Source: Pectobacterium aroidearum
Lineage (GTDB): Bacteria; Pseudomonadota; Gammaproteobacteria; Enterobacterales; Enterobacteriaceae
Direction: 5' to 3'
Assembly: GCF_015689195.1 (NCBI RefSeq)
Contig: NZ_CP065044.1
Span: forward strand, 2,418,001 to 2,482,000
Length of the DNA stretch: 64,000 nt
Part shown: one piece after another, positions 40,242 through 50,645 of the stretch
Layout: each line of letters begins with the position of its first letter
Numbering within the stretch: the stretch's first letter is position 1
Position numbers and translations under genes: made by a program
Notes under the pieces: generated by a model
Told to the model about the DNA's origin: nothing
Database searches by the model: none
What the model saw: the letters and a program-made list of their open reading frames with translations, nothing else

Positions 40242-41255
40242 TCAGGCTGTGCCACGTTTACGCAGTACCTTTTCACGCAGTTGCTGCTTTTCCTGCTCGC
40301 TGATAAACGCAATGTTCAGGCCGTTTTCCTGTGCTTTACGCGTTTCTACCGCTGTCAGGCCAGCAAGTGGGGCGGCAATCTCATATTCATGGCGGATTTC
40401 TATGCCTTGAACCGCCGGATCGTCCGTATTGATGGTGGCGGGGATTTCATAGCGCAGGAAGTGGACGAGCGGATGTTTATCCAGCGATTCCACCGTGCTG
40501 GTCTGAATGTTGGAGGTCAGGCAAGATTCAATCCCGATCCCGTTTTCTGCCATATGTGTCATCAGGTGAGGATCGATAATGGCAGTCACGCCGTGTCCGA
40601 TTCGCTCGGCACCCAGATGAGTAATCGCCTGCCAGATACTTTCCGGACCGGCTGCTTCACCGGCGTGAACCGTGATGTGCCAGCCGGCATCGCGCGCCTG
40701 TCGGAAATGAGAAGTGAATAGCGCACCAGGGTGCCCCAGTTCATCGCCAGCCAGATCGAGTGCGACGATACGGTCACGCTGGGACAGCAACGCGTCCAGC
40801 TCTTGCTGGCACGCCTCAGTGCCGAAGGTGCGGCTCATGATGCCAATCAGGCGAATGTCGGTATCGAAATCACGGCAGCCGGCGGTAATACCGTCGATCA
40901 CCGCTTCCACCACGCCAGCAACCGGAAGCTTATGGTTCATCGCCATATAGTAGGGAGAGAAACGCAGTTCGGCGTAATCCAGCCCGGCTTTCACGGCATC
41001 TTCAACGTTCTCGTAAGCGACGCGGCGACAGGCGTCCAGTGAACCGAGCACGGCCACGCCCCAGTCAAGTTTTTGTAAAAAACTCACCAGATCAGGTTCA
41101 TTTTTGGTGACCTGAACGTGAGGGCGAAGCGCCTCAAGATCGCGGGCGGGTAACGCTACATTGTACTGGTGTCCTAGCTCCAGAATACTCTGGGCGCGGA
41201 TATTGCCATCCAAATGGCGGTGGATATCCGTCAATGGCAGGAGTAAATCGATCAT
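40242..41255 (-). CDS. add: Adenosine deaminase
   Basis: Add hydrolyses adenosine and deoxyadenosine to inosine forms in purine salvage. The 337-residue protein shows the zinc and catalytic motifs DIHRHLDGN (start), [29 protein letters not shown] and NTDDPAVQG. It is monocistronic here, and two unrelated membrane transporters flank the region. Confidence 0.96.
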   Translation of the reverse strand: MIDLLLPLTDIHRHLDGNIRAQSILELGHQYNVALPARDLEALRPHVQVTKNEPDLVSFLQKLDWGVAVLGSLDACRRVAYENVEDAVKAGLDYAELRFSPYYMAMNHKLPVAGVVEAVIDGITAGCRDFDTDIRLIGIMSRTFGTEACQQELDALLSQRDRIVALDLAGDELGHPGALFTSHFRQARDAGWHITVHAGEAAGPESIWQAITHLGAERIGHGVTAIIDPHLMTHMAENGIGIESCLTSNIQTSTVESLDKHPLVHFLRYEIPATINTDDPAVQGIEIRHEYEIAAPLAGLTAVETRKAQENGLNIAFISEQEKQQLREKVLRKRGTA

Positions 41256-41375
41256 AATATTATTGTCTGATTACTGTTTTTCATACGACAAAGTATAAAA
41301 AGAAATCGTGGTAAATAGCCAATTGTTACCGCCGAAACGCGACTCCCTGAGCAATCATTGAGCAAAAACAAACGC

Positions 41376-42353
41376 CTATCGCTTTTCCTGCCTAGAGTTA
41401 CACGCGTTCAGCTTAGGAATAACCCGGATATAAATAAGCTCGCTGAGTAGCTCCACTAACGTTTGGCTGACGATGACCGCAGGAAGTAGCGGTAGCGCAC
41501 CGGGTATAGCCAGCGCTAATGGCAAGATAACCAGAGAATTACGCGTGCTGGCGCTAAAGGCTACGGCGCGTCCGCCAGTGGAGTCCAACCGGAAAACGCG
41601 GCCAGTGAACCAACCGAGTAGCGGTGCCAGCAGCGCGAAGAGTAGATAAAATGGCACTGCGAGCAACACCGATGCCCAAGTGGCGCGCAGTTGTGGAATC
41701 ACCGCAGCCACTACGACAAATAGTACCAGCGCGGTAGCCGGAACGGGGAAATAGCCCAATGCATCCGCAAAGACTGTCATCGTACGTTGGCGTGCTGCCA
41801 GCCATTGCAGAATCGCCGCCAGCGCTAAAGGCACGGCAATCAACCAGATAAACGCATCGATAAAAGGCGCGAAGACGATGAGTCCGGCGGCATCATGGCC
41901 GAGAAACAGCGTCAGGTAGAAGGGCAAGGCCAACATTTGCAGCAACAGTAAAATAGGCGTTGCGGCCAACAGACGGGCGGCATCGGCACGACCCAGATGC
42001 GCGAATGTTACGACGTAGTCAATACACGGCGCGAGTAACACCAGTATGATGCCCAGCTTGACCAGCGGTTCGGCAGGAAGAAAGGGTAACAGCGCCGCAA
42101 CCAGTAAGGGGATCACGATGAAATTGGCAACGAGCAGTGCGCCGATGAATCTGACCTGAGTGAGGCTTTTTCCGATCGTAGTCAGCGGAACTTGCAGAAA
42201 CGTGACAAACAGCATCAGCGCCAGCGCCGGATTAATCACGACATCCCACTGCTCCGTTCCTGGCAGCATCATGGCCGTTGCTACCGCTGCAATCACGGCA
42301 ACAAAGTAGATTGCCGCCTGATGAGATTCCAAAAAGGGTTTTAACGCAGACAT
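41376..42353 (-). CDS. BASS/ACR3-like membrane transporter
   Basis: This 325-residue integral membrane protein has about ten helices and belongs to the bile acid:sodium symporter superfamily. LAPCIDYVVTFAHLGRADAARLLA, a conserved Cys in helix four, recalls the arsenite exporter ACR3, and it may be annotated as arsenic resistance. No ars regulator or reductase is near, so arsenite efflux is uncertain. It is convergent with nothing and sits between add and ydgA on the same strand. Confidence 0.75.
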   Translation of the reverse strand: MSALKPFLESHQAAIYFVAVIAAVATAMMLPGTEQWDVVINPALALMLFVTFLQVPLTTIGKSLTQVRFIGALLVANFIVIPLLVAALLPFLPAEPLVKLGIILVLLAPCIDYVVTFAHLGRADAARLLAATPILLLLQMLALPFYLTLFLGHDAAGLIVFAPFIDAFIWLIAVPLALAAILQWLAARQRTMTVFADALGYFPVPATALVLFVVVAAVIPQLRATWASVLLAVPFYLLFALLAPLLGWFTGRVFRLDSTGGRAVAFSASTRNSLVILPLALAIPGALPLLPAVIVSQTLVELLSELIYIRVIPKLNACNSRQEKR

Positions 42354-42453
42354 GGTGTCATCTCGACATCAAACTGAATAAGCGGGCAGAAAAAACGGTG
42401 GCTGCAAGTGCGGCCACCGTGTGTTTTAGCACGTAGTCTTACCGTGTACGGGC

Positions 42454-44004
42454 TTATTGTGCCGGTGGCGTGACGGGTTCTTCCTGTGCGCCAGGCAGTG
42501 ATTCTTCACCTTGTTCCGTTGGAACGGAGAAATAAGGGGCGATGAAATCGGCCAGTGCTATTTTGTTGCCGTTGAAGTCAATTTGACCTTCGGCATAGTG
42601 CAGCGAGCTGGTAATCGCGTTGTCTTTGGTGACGCTCAGTTGGTTCATTTGACCGATGTCTGCCATCATCTTCGCTTGTTGCTGCGCCATTTCTGTCGCC
42701 TGCTTTTGCTCTTCATCGTTAGCTGGTTTTGGTCCTGCCTGTACCATTAATTCTGTCAGCATATCCAAAGGCACATTGAGCTTGGCATCGAGTTTTTTGA
42801 CGGACTGACGAATGATTTTTTCTTCGTCAGATACCGCTGATTCAGCGGCTTTATCCGTGCTTTGCAAGGGATCGGTTAAATCCAGCGCCAGTGTGAACGT
42901 TCCTTCACCTTTGCTGTTTTTCCAACTGATCGGGGAGATAGCAATGTTCGGGTTGCCTTTCAACAGCTGCGGCAGGTATTGCAGAACAGACATAACAACT
43001 TCGTGCTGATACGTGTCGGGATCCATGGCGGCCGGATCCTGCAACAGCTTCTGCACTTTTTCCTGATAGGCGGTGAGGAATTGCTTGGTGCCCGCGCCAT
43101 CAAGCTGTGAGATAGACATGTTTACGTTACCCGACCCCAGATTGCGGTCGCCGATGATTAACGAACCCAGCGTCACAGCCATGTTGCCCGCTAGATTTTT
43201 GTCATCTTCCGTTGCGCTACTTTTTAAAGAAAAATCGTTCAACGTAACGGGTTCGCCACCTTCTACGGTAAACGTCATCGCTTTAAGAGACAGTGCGCCA
43301 TCGCCTAAATCAAGATCGAATTTGCCTTTTTGATTGGTTCCTTTGATGGAGAAATCGGTGACATCGACATTCTCTGTCTGGCCCCAGGCATTTTTCCTTT
43401 CCATCTTCACGCTGCTGATGGTGGTATCCAGCTTGCTGCTACGCAAATCGTGCCCGATATCCAGTAGCGCTTCCGCACCGCTGAAAGAAAACTTTTGTTC
43501 TGGTGACTGATGGTCGATAGGAGCCAACGTAATGAGTGACTGAGTATCCCCGCTGTAGGCGACGCGAGTTTCGGACGTAAAGAACGGTTTATCTTTAGTC
43601 AAATCAAACCATGCTTTGACGGCCGGCGTGTTGGCTAACTCGGTATGGACAGAGGCCATTGCCGGAATGAGGTTGAATTTCTTGAGCTGTGCCAGCGGGA
43701 ACGGTCCGTGAGACACGGTTTCGTTGAAAACGAGTTCTTCACCGGGCGCCAGGAACTGTGCGCCTTTTGCCGAGCCGTCTGCCTGCAAAACATAGGCCAG
43801 AGTACTAGTGAATACGCCGCCCTGATAGTCGCGATAGACTACTTTCAATCCGGCGTTCGGGTAGTTTTGCTTGAGTTTAGTATTCAGCATATCGGTAAAA
43901 CCATCAATCTGCTGAGCTACCTGCTTGCCGGTGTACCAGGATGCGCCGGTCCAGACGGCACCCAGAGCAACAATAACGCCTACGGTGACTAACGACTTTT
44001 TCAT
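42454..44004 (-). CDS. ydgA: YdgA, DUF945 protein
   Basis: This 516-residue protein of the YdgA/DUF945 family has an N-terminal signal or anchor (KKSLVTVGVIVALGAVWTGA) and a long beta-rich envelope domain. The tail is acidic and proline-rich (EEPVTPPAQ). Function is not established, and the family is associated with the cell envelope. Position next to manA is conserved with E. coli. Confidence 0.92.
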   Translation of the reverse strand: MKKSLVTVGVIVALGAVWTGASWYTGKQVAQQIDGFTDMLNTKLKQNYPNAGLKVVYRDYQGGVFTSTLAYVLQADGSAKGAQFLAPGEELVFNETVSHGPFPLAQLKKFNLIPAMASVHTELANTPAVKAWFDLTKDKPFFTSETRVAYSGDTQSLITLAPIDHQSPEQKFSFSGAEALLDIGHDLRSSKLDTTISSVKMERKNAWGQTENVDVTDFSIKGTNQKGKFDLDLGDGALSLKAMTFTVEGGEPVTLNDFSLKSSATEDDKNLAGNMAVTLGSLIIGDRNLGSGNVNMSISQLDGAGTKQFLTAYQEKVQKLLQDPAAMDPDTYQHEVVMSVLQYLPQLLKGNPNIAISPISWKNSKGEGTFTLALDLTDPLQSTDKAAESAVSDEEKIIRQSVKKLDAKLNVPLDMLTELMVQAGPKPANDEEQKQATEMAQQQAKMMADIGQMNQLSVTKDNAITSSLHYAEGQIDFNGNKIALADFIAPYFSVPTEQGEESLPGAQEEPVTPPAQ

Positions 44005-44092
44005 TTTTATTCATCCTTTAGTAAAAAAATGCGCGTTTTCAACGCGAAACGCTGGCAGCTTACCCATAGGTAGCCGCCGCGTATAGAACAAG

Positions 44093-45265
44093 TTATCGGT
44101 TAAATACGCGAGCGAGACGCCCCTGTCCCTCAACAGTTATCGGTGACTCACTGGCGGAAATAAAGCAGGATTCTCCCGGACGTAGCGAGAGTCGCTGCTC
44201 ATTTTTTTGCAGGACGGCGTGGCCGTCAACACAAAATACAATCGCGGCACTGTTCTGGCTGAGCGTTTGCGGGCTCTGCGTCAGTTCGTGCAGCGAAAAA
44301 GCAAAATCATCAACAGGGATCGGGAAGCTGAATTCATGGCCTTGGCGGAGTGGCGTCGTCAGCAATTGGTTGGCGGGTTTGGCCTCAAACACGACATTAT
44401 CCAGCAGTTCTGGAATATCAATGTATTTCGGCGTTAGCCCAGCGCGCAGCACGTTATCCGAGTTTGCCATGACTTCTAATGCCACGCCTTTCAGATAGGC
44501 ATGCGGTGTTTGAGCAAACAGGAACATGGCTTCGCCAGGCTGAAGCGTGATGACGTTTAGCAACAGCGGGGAGAATAACCCGCTGTCATCAGAATAGTAT
44601 TGGGTAATCGCGCGAATGGTCGCCCAGGGTTCGTCATTCTGGCTGTTTAGCGCAGCCTTCAACACACCGAGCGCCCGCGATTTTTGCTCACCTTCCATGC
44701 TTAGCAGATTGGTGAACAGCATGGCGAGGTTCTTCGCGTCGGGCTGTTGTAAAAACGCAGTGATTGACGGATGTGCGCTGGCAACTGGCTCCAGCAAGCG
44801 TACAATTTCAGATAATTCTCGGAACCCGTTCATCGCTTGAAAAGGCGTTAATGCATAGACCAGTTCCGGTTTGTGATTGGCATCTTTGTAGTTTCTTTCG
44901 GCCGCATCTAACGGGATGCCTGCTGCATTTTCTTTCGCAAACCCTTGTTCTGCCGATGCTTTACTTGGGTGAACTTGAATGGAAAGCGGCTGTTCCGCGC
45001 ACAAAACCTTAAACAAAAAGGGCAGTTCGCCGAAACGTTGTGCAATCGTTGCACCAAGATGCGTCGTTGCGTCTTCGGCAATCACGTCCCGCAGGTTACG
45101 GGTGTTGCCTTTTTCATCAATAATCGCAGAGCTACTTTTAGGATGGGCGCCCATCCACAGTTCTGCCATCGGTAAATTATTAGGATTATCAATGCTGTAT
45201 AGCTCGGTTAAAGCGTTTTTGCTGCCCCAGGCGTAGTGCTGGATACAGTTAAGCATTTTTTGCAT
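44093..45265 (-). CDS. manA: Mannose-6-phosphate isomerase
   Basis: ManA interconverts mannose-6-phosphate and fructose-6-phosphate, feeding GDP-mannose synthesis and mannose use. The 390-residue type I enzyme shows NCIQHYAWGSKNAL at the start, the zinc-site segment LSIQVHPSKASAEQGF, HKPELVYALTPF and AHAYL-type QTPHAYLKG. It shares conserved placement between ydgA and fumC; fumA, which lies between in E. coli, is missing. Confidence 0.96.
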   Translation of the reverse strand: MQKMLNCIQHYAWGSKNALTELYSIDNPNNLPMAELWMGAHPKSSSAIIDEKGNTRNLRDVIAEDATTHLGATIAQRFGELPFLFKVLCAEQPLSIQVHPSKASAEQGFAKENAAGIPLDAAERNYKDANHKPELVYALTPFQAMNGFRELSEIVRLLEPVASAHPSITAFLQQPDAKNLAMLFTNLLSMEGEQKSRALGVLKAALNSQNDEPWATIRAITQYYSDDSGLFSPLLLNVITLQPGEAMFLFAQTPHAYLKGVALEVMANSDNVLRAGLTPKYIDIPELLDNVVFEAKPANQLLTTPLRQGHEFSFPIPVDDFAFSLHELTQSPQTLSQNSAAIVFCVDGHAVLQKNEQRLSLRPGESCFISASESPITVEGQGRLARVFNR

Positions 45266-45391
45266 GTCGGCTTCCTGCTATTACATTAATTGTTAATTTC
45301 TGTGATGCTGGCTGTTAATTACCTGAGTGATTATGAATACACTGCATCTTCTTCGCTTCATGGTAATGTTTTATGTAGCGTGATACCAGAC

Positions 45392-45445
45392 AGTGTTAGT
45401 AGACCAATAAGTGTTATCAGGCCAGTGAGTGTCATCAGAATAGGC
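45392..45445. repeat. Three degenerate 18-bp tandem repeats between manA and fumC
   Basis: Units starting AGTGTTAG, AGTGTTAT and AGTGTCAT begin at 45392, 45410 and 45428, exactly 18 bases apart. They fall in the divergent manA-fumC promoter region. Confidence 0.6.
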
Positions 45446-45504
45446 CCAGCGATGTGATCCAATGTCTTCTACTAGTTGAATGTGTTTTTTAAGGAGGAAA
45501 GGTA

Positions 45505-46902
45505 ATGAGCACGACGCGTAGTGAAAAAGACTCAATGGGACCGATTGATGTTCCTGCTGAACGTTTGTGGGGCGCACAAACGCAGCGCTCGCTGGAACAC
45601 TTCCGTATTTCTGAAGAGAAAATGCCACGTGCGCTGATTTATGCGTTGGCGCAAACCAAGCGTGCGGCGGCTCGCGTCAACATGGATCTCACGCTTCTGC
45701 CTGCCGAACGGGGAAATGCGATTATTCAGGCGGCGGACGAAGTGTTGGCAGGCAAGCATGCCGGGGAGTTCCCGTTAGCGATTTGGCAGACGGGGTCGGG
45801 CACGCAAAGCAATATGAATATGAACGAGGTGTTGGCTAACCGCGCCAGTGAGCTGCTGGGAGGAGAGCGGGGCAACAATCGACTGGTGCATCCCAATGAT
45901 GATGTCAACAAAAGTCAGAGTTCTAACGACGTATTCCCCACGGCGATGCATGTCGCGGCCGTGGTCGCGCTCAACGAACATCTGATTCCTGAATTGAAGG
46001 CGCTGCACGCCACGCTGGCGTCGAAGGCTGAGCAGTTTAAGGATATCGTCAAGATTGGCCGTACGCATCTACAGGATGCGACGCCGCTGACGCTGGGGCA
46101 GGAAATCTCCGGCTGGGCCGCGATGTTGCAACATAACCTGAAACATATCGAAAATAGCGTGCCGCACATTTGCGAGCTGGCGCTGGGCGGTACTGCCGTC
46201 GGTACGGGGCTCAACACGCACCCAGAGTATGCGGTGCGTGTGGCGGCGGAACTGGCGAAACTCACCGGTCAGCCGTTTGTGACGTCACCGAATAAATTCG
46301 AAGCGCTGGCGACCTGCGATGCGTTGGTTCACGGGCACGGAGCCTTGAAGGGGCTTGCTGCTTCGTTGATGAAGATTGCCAACGATGTTCGCTGGCTGGC
46401 TTCTGGCCCGCGCTGTGGTATCGGCGAACTGAGTATTCCTGAAAACGAACCAGGCAGTTCCATCATGCCGGGCAAGGTCAATCCAACCCAGTGTGAAGCG
46501 CTGACGATGCTGTGTTGTCAGGTGATGGGCAATGACGTTGCGGTGAATATCGGTGGGGCATCCGGTAATTTTGAGCTGAACGTGTATCGCCCTATGGTGA
46601 TTCATAACTTCCTGCAATCGATTCGCCTGCTGGCTGATGGCATGAAGAGCTTTGATGAGCACTGTGCGGTAGGTATCGAACCGAATCGCGATCGCATCAA
46701 TCAGTTGTTGAACGAATCGTTAATGCTGGTAACCGCGCTGAATACGCACATTGGCTATGACAAAGCGGCAGAAATTGCCAAAAAAGCGCACAAAGAAGGG
46801 CTGACGCTGAAGGCCTCTGCGCTCAAACTGAACTACCTAACCGAAGCGCAGTTTGATGAGTGGGTCCGGCCGGAAGATATGGTCGGCAGCCTGAAAAAGT
46901 AA
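45505..46902 (+). CDS. fumC: Fumarate hydratase class II
   Basis: FumC is the iron-independent, oxidation-resistant fumarase of the TCA cycle. The 465-residue protein contains [34 protein letters not shown] and the superfamily signature [23 protein letters not shown] precedes the ATG. A strong terminator follows. In E. coli the SoxRS system induces fumC; the promoter here was not resolved. Confidence 0.97.
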   Translation: MSTTRSEKDSMGPIDVPAERLWGAQTQRSLEHFRISEEKMPRALIYALAQTKRAAARVNMDLTLLPAERGNAIIQAADEVLAGKHAGEFPLAIWQTGSGTQSNMNMNEVLANRASELLGGERGNNRLVHPNDDVNKSQSSNDVFPTAMHVAAVVALNEHLIPELKALHATLASKAEQFKDIVKIGRTHLQDATPLTLGQEISGWAAMLQHNLKHIENSVPHICELALGGTAVGTGLNTHPEYAVRVAAELAKLTGQPFVTSPNKFEALATCDALVHGHGALKGLAASLMKIANDVRWLASGPRCGIGELSIPENEPGSSIMPGKVNPTQCEALTMLCCQVMGNDVAVNIGGASGNFELNVYRPMVIHNFLQSIRLLADGMKSFDEHCAVGIEPNRDRINQLLNESLMLVTALNTHIGYDKAAEIAKKAHKEGLTLKASALKLNYLTEAQFDEWVRPEDMVGSLKK

Positions 46903-46924
46903 TGTAGTTCGCGCGTTATCCTGT

Positions 46925-46960
46925 AGCCTGCTGGTGTGGATCAGCAGGCTTTTTCTTTTT
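46925..46960 (+). terminator. fumC terminator
   Basis: A 9-bp stem (AGCCTGCTG / CAGCAGGCT) is followed by TTTTTCTTTTT, between convergent fumC and tus. Confidence 0.92.
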
Positions 46961-47895
46961 CATTCCGGCGCATCGGTATACAGATGCAAACGCGGAATGA
47001 GCAGACGAAGTTCGGCCGCTTTGGGTTTGTGCTTATGCTTGATGTTGTTGGCGTCATAAGGATTGAGTTCACCGATAATTGGTACGTCGCCGCCGGACTC
47101 CTGCTGGCAAAGCACAAGCAGGGGGGATGGGCAGGGATGCTGAACCTGTTTCTGCTGTTCGGGATACCACACGCGTGCGATGGGCTGTACTTTCACCGGC
47201 CGTTTGATCTTCAAGACGGCGTCTTCCGGCAGCGGTAATACCGCGTCAATCTCCTGCTCGATATGCTCAATCCACTGCGCTTTGGTGTATGGTGCTGTAT
47301 GTTTTGCTGCATTCCGACTTTTTGTCAGTTGCTCCAGCAGTTCCCCACGTGTCATATTTTTGATGACGTGCTTATTCGCCCAGCCAAAACGGACTGAGGC
47401 AGGGTTCGTTAGGAGCGTCAACGAACGGTAAGCACTCAGCGTAATTAAGCCTTTCAAATGCGTGTGGACGAACTCAAAGCGCTGTTCCGGTTCCAGACCA
47501 GACTCGACGGTGATGATCTGCTCCAGCTCTTTTTTCAGCGCGTTGATTTCCGTGATAAGCGATTGTGCCTGCTGATATTGTGTGGCGTTGACGGAAAAAC
47601 AGAGGGCTCCGGGTAAGCGAATCGCGCTTTTACTGCTGAGCGTTTCCGGATAGTGGTGAATGAACAAACGCTGAAAGTGCGCTAACCCTTTATCACGCGC
47701 GTCTTGCCCGACGTACTGTGTTACGGCGATATGCTCGATAGGATCGTGCTCCGTTCCTTTTTCCACAGGGGGAAGGGAATAGACGCGACCTGCCAGCAGT
47801 CGATAGTCGGCAAACTGTTGTTGCATTACGGCAAGTTTCTTTTCTAACGTTTGGAAACAGCGGTTCATGCGATCGATTAGCGTGTAGCGATTCAT
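46960..47895 (-). CDS. tus: Replication terminus site-binding protein
   Basis: Tus binds Ter sites as a monomer and stops replication forks arriving from one side. The 311-residue protein matches E. coli Tus, with strong runs LITLSAYRSLTLLTNPASVRFGWANKH (in part), KIKRPVKVQPIARVWY and LRLLIPRLHLY. I start at the ATG at 47895 (MNRYTLIDRM, aligning with E. coli MARYDLVDRL); a GTG at 47907 is in frame. A Ter site overlaps the promoter region, the known basis of tus autoregulation. Confidence 0.95.
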   Translation of the reverse strand: MNRYTLIDRMNRCFQTLEKKLAVMQQQFADYRLLAGRVYSLPPVEKGTEHDPIEHIAVTQYVGQDARDKGLAHFQRLFIHHYPETLSSKSAIRLPGALCFSVNATQYQQAQSLITEINALKKELEQIITVESGLEPEQRFEFVHTHLKGLITLSAYRSLTLLTNPASVRFGWANKHVIKNMTRGELLEQLTKSRNAAKHTAPYTKAQWIEHIEQEIDAVLPLPEDAVLKIKRPVKVQPIARVWYPEQQKQVQHPCPSPLLVLCQQESGGDVPIIGELNPYDANNIKHKHKPKAAELRLLIPRLHLYTDAPE

Positions 47896-47906
47896 CAATA
47901 AGCTCA

Positions 47907-47927
47907 CTTTAGTTACAACATACTTAT
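47907..47927 (-). other. Ter site in the tus promoter
   Basis: The minus strand reads AGTATGTTGTAACTAAAG at 47907-47924, matching the TerB core of E. coli, which also lies just upstream of tus. Tus bound here would repress tus. From the E. coli orientation rule, forks entering from the high-coordinate side should be blocked; that polarity is inference. Confidence 0.93.
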
Positions 47928-48023
47928 CTTTATACTAACAAACATACGCATCAGCAACTGTGGATACCATCATTTTTAGCAGGGCTGGTAGGGCTGTATA
48001 AGGGGAGTGAACAGGAGCAGTCT

Positions 48024-48051
48024 GGAGTTTACCCAGACTCAGGTAAACTCC
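48024..48051 (-). terminator. Hairpin after ynfM
   Basis: A 10-bp perfect stem (GGAGTTTACC / GGTAAACTCC) with 8-base loop lies 15 bases past the ynfM stop on the minus strand. T-run is weak. Confidence 0.65.
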
Positions 48052-48065
48052 GGTAAGAAAGGTGT

Positions 48066-49334
48066 TTAAAGCCGTTTTTTGAGTATCAGGCTGACTCCCA
48101 GCGCGAGCAGTAAGAGTGCGCTCAGAAATACGGTGATGCCCGTCCAGCCAAATGAATGCCAGAATAATCCCCCGAGCGTACCAGCCAGGCTCGATCCAAG
48201 ATAGTAAGAAAAGAGATACATGGATGACGCCTGACCTTTCGCGCGCCGTGCCCGTTGGCCAATCCAACTGCTGGCTACCGAGTGTGCTGCGAAGAAGCCA
48301 GCGGTAAAGAGCATCATCCCACCAAAGATAGCAAATACCGGCGTCAGTGCCGTTATTCCCAGACCTGTCAGCATCAGGAGGATAGAAATGCTGAGTACGG
48401 GGCCGCGTCCGTAGCGAGCCGTTAATGCTCCGGCTTTTGGCGAACTGTAACTTCCAGTGAGATAAACCACGGAAAGTAAGCCAACTACCGCCTGACTGAG
48501 TAAATACGGTGAGGCTAACAGCCGATATCCAATGTAGTTAAACAGAGTAACGAACGCGCCCATCAGTAAAAATCCCTGAAGGAACAGCAGCGGTAACCCC
48601 GCATCGCGCCAGTGCAGTTTGCTATTCAGCAGCAGCGTTTTCGGTCGTAGCGATCCGGGGCGGAAATGGCGGGATTCGGGCAGAATACGCCAGAAGGTTA
48701 TCGCCGCAATGAGCGCCAGTACGCCGATCGTGCCGATGGCAACTCGCCACGGGAAATAGTCCGTCAAGACGCCGCTCACCAGACGTCCGCTCATACCGCC
48801 AATCGAGTTGCCGCTGATATATAACCCCATCGAGAACGCCAGCACGCTGGGATGAATTTCTTCACTCAGGTAGCTCATGGCGACCGCCGCGACGCCGCTT
48901 AGTGACAGACCAATCATCGCCCGCATGATCAATATGCCGTTCCAGCTGGTCATAAATGCGCAAATCACGGTACAGAGCGCAGCCAGCATCAAAGAGACGA
49001 CCATGACATTCTTACGACCGATGGTGTCGGAGAGCGGGCCGGTGAACAGTAGCCCAAACGCCAGCATTACCGTCGATACGGAAAGCGACAAGCTACTGGT
49101 AGCTGGCGAAATACCGAAATCCTGAGAGAGCACAGGCAGCAAGGGCTGAACACAATACAGCAGCGCAAACGTCGCTAATCCGGCAGAAAACAGCGCCAGC
49201 GTGACGCGCATAAATTGTGGCGTACCACGAGCAATATAAGGCATTTTTCCCGAAGTTCTCAGGGCAATATCATCCGCATCGTCGGCCGTAGAAAGGGGCC
49301 AGTCGTTCGGTGCAGAAGATGGCAGGTTACTCAC
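48066..49334 (-). CDS. ynfM: YnfM, MFS transporter
   Basis: This is a 12-helix major facilitator of 422 residues (DHA1 type), an orthologue of E. coli YnfM. It shows GPLSDTIGRKNVMV (MFS loop 2-3 motif), YLSEEIHPSVLAFSMGLYISGNS and FFAAHSVASSWIG. Substrate is not defined. It is divergent from the LysR gene ynfL across 114 bases, the typical regulator-target layout. Confidence 0.92.
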   Translation of the reverse strand: MSNLPSSAPNDWPLSTADDADDIALRTSGKMPYIARGTPQFMRVTLALFSAGLATFALLYCVQPLLPVLSQDFGISPATSSLSLSVSTVMLAFGLLFTGPLSDTIGRKNVMVVSLMLAALCTVICAFMTSWNGILIMRAMIGLSLSGVAAVAMSYLSEEIHPSVLAFSMGLYISGNSIGGMSGRLVSGVLTDYFPWRVAIGTIGVLALIAAITFWRILPESRHFRPGSLRPKTLLLNSKLHWRDAGLPLLFLQGFLLMGAFVTLFNYIGYRLLASPYLLSQAVVGLLSVVYLTGSYSSPKAGALTARYGRGPVLSISILLMLTGLGITALTPVFAIFGGMMLFTAGFFAAHSVASSWIGQRARRAKGQASSMYLFSYYLGSSLAGTLGGLFWHSFGWTGITVFLSALLLLALGVSLILKKRL

Positions 49335-49448
49335 AATAATTCCTTACCGGAAAAGGTAAATCAGGCGTAAAACAACAGTAGGACGATCATAGAAGAGTGA
49401 TATTATTTTGTATAATATATTAATAATCATGATTGATACGTTTAAAGT

Positions 49449-50345
49449 ATGAGTATCGAACTACGTCACCTTCGCTATTTTATTGCGGTCGCTGAAGAGC
49501 TGCATTTTGGTCGAGCCGCAGAAAGATTACGCATTTCACAGCCGCCACTGAGCCAGCAGATTCAAATTCTGGAGGAGCAGGTGGGAGCGAAACTGCTGGC
49601 GCGCAATAACCGTAATGTCCAGCTTACCCCGGCGGGCGAGATGTTCCTGAAAGAAGCCTGGTCGATTATCAGCCAGGTTGATCAGGCGGCTGAGCGAGCG
49701 TCCCGCATTCAACGCGGCGAAATTGGGGAATTAACGATTGGTTTTACCTCGTCCGCGCCGTTTATCAAAAAGATCTCCAGCAGCCTGCTGCGCTTTCGTC
49801 AAACGTACCCGGAAGTGCATATTCAGATGATGGAGCTCAACACCAAGCAGCAAATTGAACCGCTGCTGAACGGTAAGCTCGATATCGGCATTATGCGCAA
49901 TAACCCGCTGCCGGACGCGCTGGATCATCAGTTGTTATTACGTGAACCGCTGATTGCCGTCGTGCAGGAATCCCATCCCTTAGCTCAGCAGGCCGCTGGG
50001 CGGGCAATCAATATCACACAGTTGGCGAATGAACCGTTCGTTTTCTTCTCTCGTGCGGTGGGAACCGCACTGTATGACGACACGCTGACGTTGCTGAAAC
50101 GCTATGGCATCAGCCCCTACATTACGCAAGAAGTGGGCGAGGCGATGACTATCGTCGGGCTGGTGTCGGCGGGGTTAGGCGTATCCATTTTGCCGGCATC
50201 GTTTTTGCGTATTCGGGTCGATGGCGTGAAATATTTGCTGCTGGAAGAAGAAGACGCCACAACGGAAGTCTGGCTGGTTACCGCGCGGCACCATCCGCAA
50301 AGTGCGGCGGCAAAAATGCTAATGTCGCTGATGTTGGGCGGATAA
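49449..50345 (+). CDS. ynfL: YnfL, LysR-type regulator
   Basis: This 298-residue LysR regulator begins IELRHLRYFIAVAEELHFGRAAERL with the HTH near residues 18-37 (SQPPLSQQIQILE) and a BenM/CatM-like effector domain (IGFTSSAPFIKKIS). It closely matches E. coli YnfL and is divergent from ynfM, which it probably controls. Ligand unknown. Confidence 0.92.
   Translation: MSIELRHLRYFIAVAEELHFGRAAERLRISQPPLSQQIQILEEQVGAKLLARNNRNVQLTPAGEMFLKEAWSIISQVDQAAERASRIQRGEIGELTIGFTSSAPFIKKISSSLLRFRQTYPEVHIQMMELNTKQQIEPLLNGKLDIGIMRNNPLPDALDHQLLLREPLIAVVQESHPLAQQAAGRAINITQLANEPFVFFSRAVGTALYDDTLTLLKRYGISPYITQEVGEAMTIVGLVSAGLGVSILPASFLRIRVDGVKYLLLEEEDATTEVWLVTARHHPQSAAAKMLMSLMLGG

Positions 50346-50645
<300 letters not shown>

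Noticed and set aside
45371..45628. 85-codon minus-strand frame with a six-residue periodic sequence between manA and fumC
   Set aside because: The periodicity only reflects the 18-bp tandem repeats, and the frame overlaps the fumC start; no sign of coding.
47935..48267. 110-codon open frame overlapping the end of ynfM
   Set aside because: It overlaps the ynfM coding sequence in another frame and the ynfM downstream hairpin.
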